Shown here piece by piece: positions 8,242 through 16,303 of a stretch of 64,000 bases of DNA (its first letter is position 1; every line of letters starts with the position of its first letter). Both the position numbers and the translations under genes were made by a program. This DNA is from Myxococcales bacterium. GTDB taxonomy: Bacteria; Myxococcota_A; Polyangia; Polyangiales; Polyangiaceae. The stretch spans positions 186,001 to 250,000 of the forward strand of contig JADKKK010000007.1 in assembly GCA_016720545.1 (NCBI GenBank), written 5' to 3'. The notes under the pieces are model-generated. The model made no database searches, was not told where the DNA came from, and was given only the letters and a program-made list of their open reading frames with translations.

Positions 8242-8625
8242 TCAGTGGAATGAGGCGTCCGCGATGAACGTCGCCTGCCCGCCGGGAAGGTCGACCGTCA
8301 CCCGGCGGAGCCATGACTCTTCGAAGGTCACACCGGGGAGCTCCTGAAGAAGGTCCACGCGCGCGGGGGCGCGCCCAAGCCACACGATCTCGTCGGATCG
8401 CGCGCAGCGCAGCTCGCCCACGAGGACCTCGGGCACTCCGAAGCGGAGGAGGGCGTCGCACGCGCGCGCGATGTTCTCAGGTGCGGCGTCGAGCCACAGG
8501 TCGAGGTCCTTCGTCGATCGCGGGCGCGCGTGGAGCGAGACGGCGTGCCCGCCCACGACCAGGAAACGCACGCCGGCCGCCGTGAGCGCACAGAGAAGCT
8601 CGATCAAATCGCGGGGTAGGCTCAT
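8242..8625 (-). CDS. nucleotidyltransferase-like protein (DUF6036/MNT type)
   Basis: 127 residues. The signature FLVVGGHAVSLHARPRSTKD followed by DLW (about 20-43) is the GG-x-A-x(5)-R-x-T-x-D-x-D core of small nucleotidyltransferase-fold proteins found in toxin-antitoxin-like pairs. It ends shortly after a metal- or substrate-region WLRRVTVDLPGG. Its ATG lies inside the upstream small gene, whose reading frame overlaps it extensively. The family is often coupled to a small partner. Enzymatic activity (AMP or NMP transfer) is inferred from the fold only. Confidence 0.75.
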   Translation of the reverse strand: MSLPRDLIELLCALTAAGVRFLVVGGHAVSLHARPRSTKDLDLWLDAAPENIARACDALLRFGVPEVLVGELRCARSDEIVWLGRAPARVDLLQELPGVTFEESWLRRVTVDLPGGQATFIADASFH

Positions 8626-8782
8626 CGGGGTGGCTCAGGCTCCAGACCGTCTGCGAGAGCTCGACGCACGCCTCGAACCGCGCGACCGGGCCCGCGTCGT
8701 CCCAGAAGGCCTGGTCTGCCGCGTCGAGCTCTCGGTGGCTCCCCACGCGCCCCCCGGTCCATGTTGGCTTGGTCCCGGACAT
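8477..8782 (-). CDS. small partner protein of the nucleotidyltransferase
   Basis: From the ATG at 8782 the frame runs 101 codons. Its first 65 residues (for example HRELDAADQAFWDDAGPVARFEA and later TPRFDRASL, each read here in pieces) follow the pattern of short helical partners encoded upstream of DUF6036-type nucleotidyltransferases. The frame has lost an early stop and reads about 150 bp into the nucleotidyltransferase gene, so the real product may be shorter if an indel is present. Antitoxin function is inference. Confidence 0.45.
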   Translation of the reverse strand: MSGTKPTWTGGRVGSHRELDAADQAFWDDAGPVARFEACVELSQTVWSLSHPDEPTPRFDRASLCAHGGRRAFPGRGRARRLAPRAPAIDEGPRPVARRRT

Positions 8783-8983
8783 GACGAAAGCGTACCACGA
8801 GCCGAGGGGACTTCGCGCCGCCGCGGAACGATCCGCGCGGCCCCTGGTACGAAGGCCTGCTCTTACGAGCATGAGCCCGGAGGCTCGTGGGCTTCGGGAG
8901 CCTCGGGCGGGGTGAAGGCCGTCTCCGTGAAGGCCGCCCGAGCCTCTCGTGAGGCAGGTCCCTACGGGCCGTCGCGCCAGCGG

Positions 8984-9108
8984 TCCTCGCGAGAACCCGC
9001 GGCACCCGCCTGGAAGTGCTGGGTTCTCGCGAGAACCCGCGGCACGTGTCCAGAGGCGCCGGCGGCTCTCGTGAGGACGGCGGCACCCGTCTGGAGGCGC
9101 CTGGGTTC
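8984..9108. repeat. three degenerate ~41-bp tandem repeats with a TCTCGCGAGA palindrome
   Basis: Units begin near 8984, 9024 and 9064. The shared core is ctcgcgagaacccgcggcac followed by a cctgga/cagagg block. The palindrome TCTCGCGAGA is intact at 9025-9034 and decayed in the third copy. The repeats sit in a 730-bp stretch (8783-9512) with no intact gene. Confidence 0.65.
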
Positions 9109-9148
9109 AGGTGCGCTCGCCACTCGCTCGAGCCGAATCACCGGTGAG

Positions 9149-9338
9149 CTACTCCACCGACTCCACCGCAGGCACGGGGCCTCCGCTCATCAGGACACTC
9201 ACGGCGCTGCTGTCGTGGTCGGCCACCACGAAGTCGGGCCTTCCGTCCCCGTCCACCAAGGCCACTCGGATCGGGGTGCTTCCCGGAGCGGAGTCTACCC
9301 TTGGTGCGACGTCCCGGCTCCGCTGTTGATCAGCAGGC
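9149..9338 (-). pseudogene. C-terminal remnant of an FG-GAP/VCBS-repeat protein
   Basis: The minus strand encodes TPIRVALVDGDGRPDFVVAD and then HDSSAVSVLMSGG before a TAG at 9151-9149, which is the classic FG-GAP repeat pattern. Just upstream LLINSGAGTS is in another frame, so at least one frameshift separates the parts. No start or further repeats are found upstream, so this is a decayed end of a surface/secreted beta-propeller gene. Confidence 0.65.
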
Positions 9339-9344
9339 CCCTCC

Positions 9345-9372
9345 TAGGGGATTCCGACCGCGCAGGTCACGA
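9345..9372. repeat. 28-bp direct repeat, copy 1
   Basis: Matches 27 of 28 positions with 12599-12626; begins taggggattccgac and continues with gcgcaggtcacga. Copy 1 lies upstream of the RCC1 gene, copy 2 begins at the stop codon of the SBBP gene, so the two copies bracket that 3.2-kb gene pair. Confidence 0.8.
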
Positions 9373-9512
9373 CGATCTGGGTGGGAAATCTGCTCTGCTT
9401 GGCCTCTCCTCTCGGAGGGGACGCCCGCGAATACGAAGGCCAGTTCGACCCGAAGCGCACCGGGCCGTAGGGCGCCGCCACACACGCACACACAAGCCGG
9501 CGAATCGCGCGT

Positions 9513-10790
9513 ATGGAATCGATGAACTGCATGAATGTCGCGACGCTCGCTGTTGTCCTTCTCTTCGCAACGGCGGCCTGCTCGCGCAGCGAGCTTGGGC
9601 TTCTCGGGGGAGACCTGCCCGAAGACTCGGGCGGCCATTCCCCGCCGAAAGCCGGGGCGCCGGATGGCCCATCGGATGGCATGAGCGCCACACTTCCCGC
9701 CGACGCGGCCGATGCGGGACATACGTCCGATGCGGAGGTGGGCGGCCGGGCGTGGGTGTCCGTGAGCACCGCGGGTACGCACTCATGTGGCCGCACCGTC
9801 GAGGGCTCCATCTGGTGCTGGGGCTGGAACATCTATGGCACGCTTGGTGACGGCACCTACACCACGCGACTCTCACCGGTTCGAGTTGGCGCTGCGACCG
9901 ACTGGATCGAGCTGAGGGCCGAGAGCCACGGCTGCGCCCGCAAGATCAATGGCATGCTCTTTTGTTGGGGTGGCAACAACCAGGGTCAGCTGGGCGACGG
10001 CACGCAATTTGATGATCGCCTTTCGCCTGTTCGAGTTGGCGTCGCAACCGACTGGACCGGGCTGGGGGTAGGCGGCAGCCACACGTGCGCTCGCAAGCTC
10101 GATGGCACGCTCTGGTGCTGGGGGAGCAACTCCGCTGGGCAGTTGGGAGACGGAACCACCACCGGGCGGCTCGCGCCCTCCAAGATGGGCGTGGAGACCG
10201 ACTGGGTCGAGGTGAGCGGAGGGGGTGATCACACGTGCGCTCGTAAGCTCGATGGCACGCTCTGGTGCTGGGGCGGCAACATATCCGGTCGTCTCGGCGA
10301 TGGCACCACCACCCGACGGCTATCGCCGGTTCGGGTCGGCGCAGATACCGACTGGGTCGAAGTGAACGCAGGCTTCGGCTTCACGTGTGGGCGGAGGCAG
10401 GACGGCACGCTCTGGTGCTGGGGCAGCAACGTCGCCGGTCAGCTGGGCGACGGAACCAAGACCCCACGGCTGTCGCCTGTTCGAGTCGGCACGGATACCG
10501 ACTGGGTGCAGGTGAGCACGGCGGGCAACCACACATGCGCTCGCAAGCGTGACGGCACGCTCTGGTGCTGGGGACACAACGACGAGGGGCAGCTGGGCAA
10601 CGGAACCACCGGCGAGCTCCTCTCGCCCGCGAGGGTCGACGATGCCACTGATTGGAGCGACGTGAGCGCCGGGACACATACGTGCGCCTGCAAGTTCGAC
10701 GGAAGGCTCTTTTGCTGGGGGCGCAACACCGAAGGTCAGCTGGGCGACGGCACGACCATCAACAGGCACTCGCCCGTCCAGATTCCGTGA
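9513..10790 (+). CDS. RCC1-repeat lipoprotein
   Basis: The 425-residue protein begins with a hydrophobic leader and lipobox ATAAC, then an Asp/Ala/Gly-rich spacer. About seven RCC1-type propeller repeats follow, each about 48 residues, with the recurring pattern CAR-x-x-DGTLWCWG...GQLGDGTTT-x-RLSPVRVG...TDW. The regular Cys pairs flanking each blade (C-G/A-R ... W-C-W-G) are characteristic of secreted bacterial RCC1 proteins. It is likely a lipid-anchored outer-surface propeller of unknown ligand. Internal repetition at the DNA level is strong. The next lipoprotein follows on the same strand after 113 bp. Confidence 0.85.
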   Translation: MESMNCMNVATLAVVLLFATAACSRSELGLLGGDLPEDSGGHSPPKAGAPDGPSDGMSATLPADAADAGHTSDAEVGGRAWVSVSTAGTHSCGRTVEGSIWCWGWNIYGTLGDGTYTTRLSPVRVGAATDWIELRAESHGCARKINGMLFCWGGNNQGQLGDGTQFDDRLSPVRVGVATDWTGLGVGGSHTCARKLDGTLWCWGSNSAGQLGDGTTTGRLAPSKMGVETDWVEVSGGGDHTCARKLDGTLWCWGGNISGRLGDGTTTRRLSPVRVGADTDWVEVNAGFGFTCGRRQDGTLWCWGSNVAGQLGDGTKTPRLSPVRVGTDTDWVQVSTAGNHTCARKRDGTLWCWGHNDEGQLGNGTTGELLSPARVDDATDWSDVSAGTHTCACKFDGRLFCWGRNTEGQLGDGTTINRHSPVQIP

Positions 10791-10903
10791 GCGGCAGCTT
10801 CACCCCAAGAGTGGGAGCGGAACGTCTCGATATCCTCCGAGCCGAGGCTGGAGGGCTGCCGCCCATGGAAGACAATGAAGCGACGCCACGTTATGGTGCC
10901 ACG

Positions 10904-12601
10904 ATGTCTCGGCTCGGCTCACTCACCTTCGTTCTCCTCGCGGCCACCCTCATCAACTGCGGAGGCCTCATCTACGATCCGGGGGTAGGCAGCGTGGGCG
11001 ATGGCGGCGGGCGCGATGGCCACGACGGTGGCAGCGCCGCCGACGGGTCGCGAGATGCGGCTCCGGGCGACACCGGTCCCCATGACGCCGGCGCTCCCTC
11101 TCCGCGTGACGCAGCCCCCGCCGTGTGCGGCGATTCAGTGGTCGCGGTGGGCGAACAGTGTGACGATGGCAATCTCACGACGGGTGACGGCTGCAACGCC
11201 AACTGCCAGATCGAGCGCGGCTGGTCCTGCTCCGGTGCCCCCATGGTTTGCGACACCGTATGTGGCGACGGTATCGTCGCCGGCAGCGAGACGTGCGACA
11301 ACGAGGGTGCGTGTCTGGGCACGTGCCGACGTTCGGCTTGGAGCAAGTCCTACGGAGACCAGTGGTACAAGCTCGCCACTGGGCTCGCGGTGGACACCAC
11401 CGGAGCGCCGGTCGTCACGGGAACCTTCGCTCAAACCATCGACTTTGGAAGAGGCACTCTCACCTCCGCTGGCAGCAGCGACATTTACGTGGCCAAGATC
11501 GACTCGAACGGCAACACCGTTTGGAGCCGTCGCTTCGGGGGCACCGGCGACGATAGGTCCACCGCGATCGCGACCGACGCGGCCGGCAACATCGTCGTGA
11601 CCGGCATGATGAGCGGCACGGTCGACTTTGGTGGCGGTCCGCTCGTGACCTCCGGCGTATGGGACGTCTTCGTTCTTCAACTAGACGCGAACGGAAATCA
11701 CCTCTGGAGCAAGCGGTTCGGCGACGTAAATCAGCAGGAGGGGAACGCCGTCGCGTTCGATGCGACGGGCAACATCTTGATTGGGGGCATGGCCTCGGGC
11801 TCGCTCGATTTCGGCGGAGGGCCGCTTACCTCGTCTGGTTTCGCGGGGTTCGTTGCCAAGCTCGACTCCGCGGGAAACCACGTTTGGAGCAAGCACGTAG
11901 CTACGAGCCCGGAGAGCCGCGCGAGCGGGATCGCGTCCGGGCCCGCCGGCGAGGTCTTCGTGGTCGGAACATGCAAAGGAACCACGGACCTCGGCGAGGG
12001 GCCTGCTCCCGGGATTGGCGAGTCGGATGGCTTCCTCATCGCCCTCGACGCGAGCGGGCAGCATCAATGGAGCAAGAAGTGGGGAGCTTTGAACGGCTAC
12101 CAGAGCGGAGCAGGCGTGACGGTTGACGCAGCCGGCGACGTCGTCGTCACGGGCGGCGCCAGCGGTCCCGCGGACCTGGGTACCGGCGTTTTGCTCGACA
12201 ATGGCCTCTTGGACGTCATCATTGGGAAATTCAGCCCTGCTGGTACTCCCATCTTCGCTCGGCGCTTTGGCTCCCCTCGGAACGAGTATCCCGCCGGCGT
12301 CGCGACCGACGCGTCGAACAACGTCTTTGTTACCGGATATCACTCCGGCCCTGTGCCCTTCGGCACCGGCACGATCCCTTTCGCTGGCGGCACCGAGAAC
12401 GCATTCGTCCTCGAGCTCAGCCCTTCGGGCACACCGCTCTGGAGCAGAGGGCTTGCGAGCTCGTCCAGGGCCCGCGGCCTGGGCATCGGCGTCGACTCGC
12501 TCGGGAGCGTGTTCCTTACGGGCGTGCTCGTCCAGGGCGTCACGATCGGGGCGACACGGCACTCGGGTGATGGAGTGTTCGTGGCGAAGCTCACTCCGTA
12601 G
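10904..12601 (+). CDS. lipoprotein with Myxococcus Cys-rich repeats and SBBP beta-propeller
   Basis: Starting at the ATG at 10904 gives 565 residues; an earlier in-frame start would overlap the RCC1 gene and precede the signal. The leader ends at the lipobox LINC. An Asp/Gly/Ala spacer follows, then two Myxococcus Cys-rich repeats (CGDSVVAVGEQCDDGN and CGDGIVAGSETCD, about 80-150). The rest is about eight SBBP repeats with the motif DFGGGPLTSSG ... DANGNHLWSKRFG ... D-A-x-G-N-I-x-V-T-G. This architecture is common for surface lipoproteins of Myxococcota. Function is unknown; adhesion or scaffold roles are speculation. Confidence 0.88.
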   Translation: MSRLGSLTFVLLAATLINCGGLIYDPGVGSVGDGGGRDGHDGGSAADGSRDAAPGDTGPHDAGAPSPRDAAPAVCGDSVVAVGEQCDDGNLTTGDGCNANCQIERGWSCSGAPMVCDTVCGDGIVAGSETCDNEGACLGTCRRSAWSKSYGDQWYKLATGLAVDTTGAPVVTGTFAQTIDFGRGTLTSAGSSDIYVAKIDSNGNTVWSRRFGGTGDDRSTAIATDAAGNIVVTGMMSGTVDFGGGPLVTSGVWDVFVLQLDANGNHLWSKRFGDVNQQEGNAVAFDATGNILIGGMASGSLDFGGGPLTSSGFAGFVAKLDSAGNHVWSKHVATSPESRASGIASGPAGEVFVVGTCKGTTDLGEGPAPGIGESDGFLIALDASGQHQWSKKWGALNGYQSGAGVTVDAAGDVVVTGGASGPADLGTGVLLDNGLLDVIIGKFSPAGTPIFARRFGSPRNEYPAGVATDASNNVFVTGYHSGPVPFGTGTIPFAGGTENAFVLELSPSGTPLWSRGLASSSRARGLGIGVDSLGSVFLTGVLVQGVTIGATRHSGDGVFVAKLTP

Positions 12602-12626
12602 GGGATTCCGACTGCGCAGGTCACGA
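12599..12626. repeat. 28-bp direct repeat, copy 2
   Basis: Second copy of the repeat at 9345-9372 with one C/T difference. It starts on the TAG stop codon of the SBBP lipoprotein. Beyond 28 bp the copies stay alignable for a few bases with a 3-bp gap. Confidence 0.8.
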
Positions 12627-12993
12627 TCTCCAACGGTGCGGACCCGACCGGGGCGGCGACGTGGGCGACGCCGCGACGTATCCGTACGGGTGCGCGAGCA
12701 GCTTCATCCTTCGAGCGCCTCGTGGACACGACCCCGAACAGCTAAGGCAGTGCTCACTGTGATCGAGCCCGAAATCCCACGGCTCGCGCCTTCGGCTTCT
12801 CACGAGAGCCGGGACCGGGGCCTTCGACCGTGGCGTGCCGGCCTGGGACGATTCGGTCGGTCCGCGCGGCATCGGGCAAGGGCGATCCGAGGAGCCCGCG
12901 GAGCCTGCTTTGAGGGAGCAGGCACCGGAGGATCGCAACGCAGCCCGTGCCGATGCGGCGGCGCGGGGGCGACGGGAGTTTATCAACGGGCTG
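12627..12993. other. stretch without a recognisable gene
   Basis: No start, RBS or protein family could be supported on either strand. A short plus-strand frame from the GTG at 12835 has moderately gene-like composition for about 60 codons, then turns into the antisense of the decayed minus-strand genes. Confidence 0.5.
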
Positions 12994-14039
12994 CTAACGT
13001 ACAGCGTGCGTCGCGGGCGCGGCCGCGGTCTGCCGCTCGGCGAGCGCAATCCGCGCGAGGTCGGCGTCCGAGGCGCCCCCGTGCGGATCGTCTGCGGCCT
13101 CTCCGGCCTCGTGTCCGCCCCCGCGAGCACACGAGGTCGACCTCCGAGGACGCCTGATCGCGAGCGCATCGCGACGCCATCACGATTCGGCAGGCCGCGG
13201 AGCCCGAGGCGAGGCACCGCCGCATCCCGAAATCACCGCGGCGCGCCCACACGCGCACCTCGTGACCGCCCACCACGACCACCCACAATCCCCGTCAAGC
13301 GCGCGCTGAAGGTCCACGGGGAGGCGCGAGTACGCGACCACGGCGGGGATCCCTCGAACCGCCGGGTGTGTCTTCGGCGATCGCCGCGCCGCGGTCGCGA
13401 GACGCCCGCCGCCAGCCGCGAGGAACGCCGGAGGGCGTTCGGCGTGGACCTCCCACGCGCGTGCGGAGCGCGGCACTCCGCCAGCGGTCGGGAGGTCGCG
13501 CGATTGGGCGGTCGTGCCCCGAGCCAGCTCGACCTCCCCTGAGGTGCAGGCGCGAGGCGGCCTGCGCGGAGGCCGTAGCGGAGCACGCGTCCCCAGGGAG
13601 CAGAGCAGCGCGCAGAGCCTTCAGAGGCCCGTCGGGCGGCGGGCGGGGGGGGGGAAAATAGCCGGCCTTCGCCGCGAGGTAGCGCTCCACCGTCCCGTGG
13701 GAGTGAAGGTGATCCCGCGACAGGCCGGGGGGGGGGGCGCGCCGGCGGCCCCGGGGGGGGCGGCCAGCGCCCCGCTTGCCCAGGGCCGCCGCCCCACCGC
13801 GGGCGCCCGGCGCCGGTCGCCCGGGCGCCGGGCGGCGGCGGGGGGGGCCGGCCCCCGAAGCTGCCCACCGTGGTCACCGCGAGGGTCGACCGACCGAGCG
13901 TGCGCAGCGCCGCCGCCAGGAGGGTGGTGGTCGTCGTCTTGCCGTTGGTGCCCGTCACGCCGATCGTGAGGGGGGCCGCGGGAGCTCGGCCGCCGTTGCC
14001 CAGGTCGACGAAGGTGGGCGGGGCGAACCAAAGTCGCGG
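12994..14039 (-). pseudogene. broken Mur-ligase-like gene (P-loop and adjacent motif visible)
   Basis: The minus strand contains the Mur ligase ATP-binding loop IGVTGTNGKTTTTTLLAAAL (about 13968-13910). In another frame beyond a G-rich tract it has LSRDHLHSHGTVERYLAAKA (13731-13670), matching the Mur/MurE motif after the P-loop. The two should be about 100 residues further apart, so sequence is missing or corrupted at 13625-13860. After that no frame stays open; a tail ending LARIALAERQTAAAPATHAVR (in pieces) stops at 12994. The N-terminal Mur domain is absent, the P-loop following directly on an M15-type domain. Confidence 0.55.
13625..13860. other. G-rich low-quality tract inside the Mur-ligase remnant
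   Basis: Four G runs of 7-10 or more and repeated near-homopolymers interrupt a coding frame between two motifs that are normally well separated. The composition differs sharply from flanking coding DNA and resembles poly-G consensus artefacts. Confidence 0.6.
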
Positions 14040-14410
14040 TGGCAGGTGGCGATCGACGTCGAGGTGGACGTGCTCCGGCCCGAGCTCGACACGCACGGGC
14101 ACGAGGGCCGCGTCCGGGCGCCGGTTGTGCGCGGCGAGCAGCTCGATCCACGACGTCACGATGCGCTGGCGCAGGCGGTCGTCGCGGCACGCGGTCCGCC
14201 GCCAACCCGCGCGTGTGTGGGCTCGCGTCGTCGCCGCCCACCGCCTCGTTGTGGCGCGCGCAGCGGCAGACCGAGGTCAGCGGGAGCGGGGCGCCGAGCC
14301 GCTCCTCGAGCTGCTCGAGGAGATCCGCGAGGCCGCCGTCGACCTCGTCGAAGCCGCAGCCGCAGACGCACGCGGCGCGCACGCGGAGCCGCTCGCGCCA
14401 GCCGAGCCCG
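14040..14410 (-). pseudogene. M15-type (YcbK-like) metallopeptidase domain, frameshifted
   Basis: The frame continuing from murF encodes CVCGCGFDEVDGGLADLLEQ, then SVCRCARHNEAVGGDDASPH and TRGLAAD. This is the peptidase M15_3 pattern with the zinc motif S-x-H-x2-G-x-A-x-D. About 14200 the frame shifts, and the continuing frame gives DDRLRQRIVTSWIELLAAHN and GPEHVHLDVD, supplying the last zinc His. Such enzymes are D,D-carboxypeptidases or endopeptidases acting on peptidoglycan peptides. The second part runs without a stop into the Mur-ligase P-loop. Whether the fusion is real or an assembly product is open. Confidence 0.6.
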
Positions 14411-15809
14411 CGCGCCCACTCGGCGCGTAGGGAAATCGCGACGCGCTCCATCTCGGCGACCCGTGAGCCCTTCACCAGGCACATCCCTCCGTCCGGCGTG
14501 GCCTCTCGCGCGCGCTCGACCAGCGCGAGCGGATCGGGGAGGTGCTCGGCGGTGGGCAACCCTTCGCTGCGCGCGGCGTCGACCAGCGCCCGCGTTCGTT
14601 CGCCCGTCGCCAGGACGCGGTGGACGCCCTGCTGGGCGAGCCAACGACCGAGCTCCGCGTGGTGAGCGCCCGCGTCCGGACCAAGCTCGGCGAGATCACC
14701 GAGGCAGACCACGAGCGGGCGCAACTGGGAGAGCTCGAGCGCCGACGCGACGCTGGCACGCACCGACGCCGGGTTGGCGTTGTAGCTGTCGTCGATCAGC
14801 GTTCGGCCACCGACTCGGTGGACCTCGAAGCGCATCGAGGTCGGGCGCGCGCGGCGCAGGCGATCGAGCGCGCGTTCGACCTCGACGCCGGCAGCGATCG
14901 CGGCGCCGATCGCCGCGAGGGCGTTGCCGAGGTTGTGCACCCCGGCAACCCGAGCTCGAGCTCGTGCTCGCGGTCGAAGACGCGTACGCGCGCGGCGAGC
15001 GATCTCGCGTCGCTGTGAAGGACGCGGGTCACGGCGAGATCCGCGTGCGCGAGCCCCGAGGCCGACGTCCAGAGCACCCGGCTCCCTCTGAAGCGCCGCC
15101 GCAGCGCCACGACGCGCGGCTCGTCGGCGTTGAGCACGGCGGCGCCGCTCGGGTCGGTCGCGTCGAGGAGGGCGCCTTTCTCTGCGGCCACGCCATCGAG
15201 CGAGCCGAACGCTTCAAGGTGGGCGGGCGCGATGGTCGTGAGCACCGCGATGGTCGGCGCGACGATCGCTGCCAGACGCGCGATCTCCCCGCGCGCGTTC
15301 GTCCCGAGCTCGAGCACCGCGCAGGGTGCGCTGGGCGGAATGCCGAGCAGCGTGAACGGGACGCTCTCGAGGTTGTTCTGATTGCCGAGCGTCCCGGCGC
15401 CCGCGGTCGCGGCCAGGCAGAGCTCCTTGACCGTCGTCTTGCCCATCGAGCCCGTGATGGCGACGACGGGCATCGACAGGGCGATCGCCCGGTACGCCGC
15501 GGCCAGTCGACCCCAGAGCGCGAGGGGGTCGTCGCACAAGAAGGTGGTGATGGGCAAACCCGCGGTGAGGTGGCGATCCTCAGGGCGCAGCGCCACGGCC
15601 GCACAACCACGCGATGCCGCGCCTTCGAGCTCGGGGCGCGAGGGCTGCCGTGCCGGGAGCACCACGAGGAGATCGCCCGCGGCGACGTGCTCGTGGTGGA
15701 TGCGTGGGCGACCGCCGAGCCCAGGCGAAGGGCCGAGCCGCTCCAGTGAGGCGAGCTGGGCCTCGAAGGCGGCGGCGAGGGAGGTCTGGGGCGTGGGCAT
15801 GTCGACCAA
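14411..15809 (-). CDS. murF: UDP-MurNAc-tripeptide--D-Ala-D-Ala ligase, frameshifted
   Basis: MurF adds D-Ala-D-Ala to the peptidoglycan precursor in the cytoplasm. The first part has the N-terminal domain, the P-loop VAITGSMGKTTVKEL and the motif LGNQNNLESVPFTLL, then LELGTNARGEIARLA. The C-terminal part (HNLGNALAAIGAA, then IDDSYNANPASVRASV and CLVKGSRVAEMERV) is in another frame. The break is at about 14940, where the sequence has CCGGGGTGCAC; one extra G would restore GVHNLGNALAA. A homopolymer deletion in an essential gene points to a consensus error. The 3' boundary toward the M15 domain is approximate, because no stop separates them. Confidence 0.8.
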
Positions 15810-15870
15810 CCTCGGAGCGGATGCGCGCGTGCCCAGCCGTAGGGTCTGCGCCGGCAGGCGTCGGCTGCCG

Positions 15871-15970
15871 CTACTTCAGCCGGATGCCGCCCGCGCTCTC
15901 TTGGGCGGCGCCGGAGGTGAGAATCCGCCCGGCGCGCAGATGACTCCGCACGCGCACCGCGGAGAGGAAG
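15871..15970 (-). pseudogene. C-terminal tail of an unidentified protein, cut by the poly-G tract
   Basis: An open minus-strand frame reads ESFLSAVRVRSHLRAG and then RILTSGAAQESAGGIRLK before its stop, 60 bp upstream of murF. Upstream it runs into the poly-G tract and becomes meaningless polyproline. The product cannot be named. Confidence 0.35.
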
Positions 15971-16077
<107 letters not shown>

Positions 16078-16303
16078 GGCGGAGGGGCCCACGCTCAGGC
16101 GGGGCTCGGCGGGACGGATGGAAGACGCGAGACTCTACCATGAAATTCGAGGCGTGCCACTCGGGTTGGAGCAGGTGCGGGAACGTCCGCGCGAGGGCAT
16201 AGGGCGGCTCACCGAGGTCCTTCGGCGCATCAGCCGCCCTGCGAGATCCGGCGGATCAAGCGTGCCATCCAAACCGCGACGTCCGGTGCGTCGAGCCGGC
16301 GCC

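Noticed and set aside
8471..9850. 459-codon plus-strand frame
   Set aside because: No family resemblance, overlaps the minus-strand nucleotidyltransferase region and the RCC1 start; reads as compositional shadow.
12835..13542. possible plus-strand gene from a GTG at 12835
   Set aside because: Only the first 60 codons look plausible; the remainder is antisense to Mur-ligase remnants, no RBS or homology visible.
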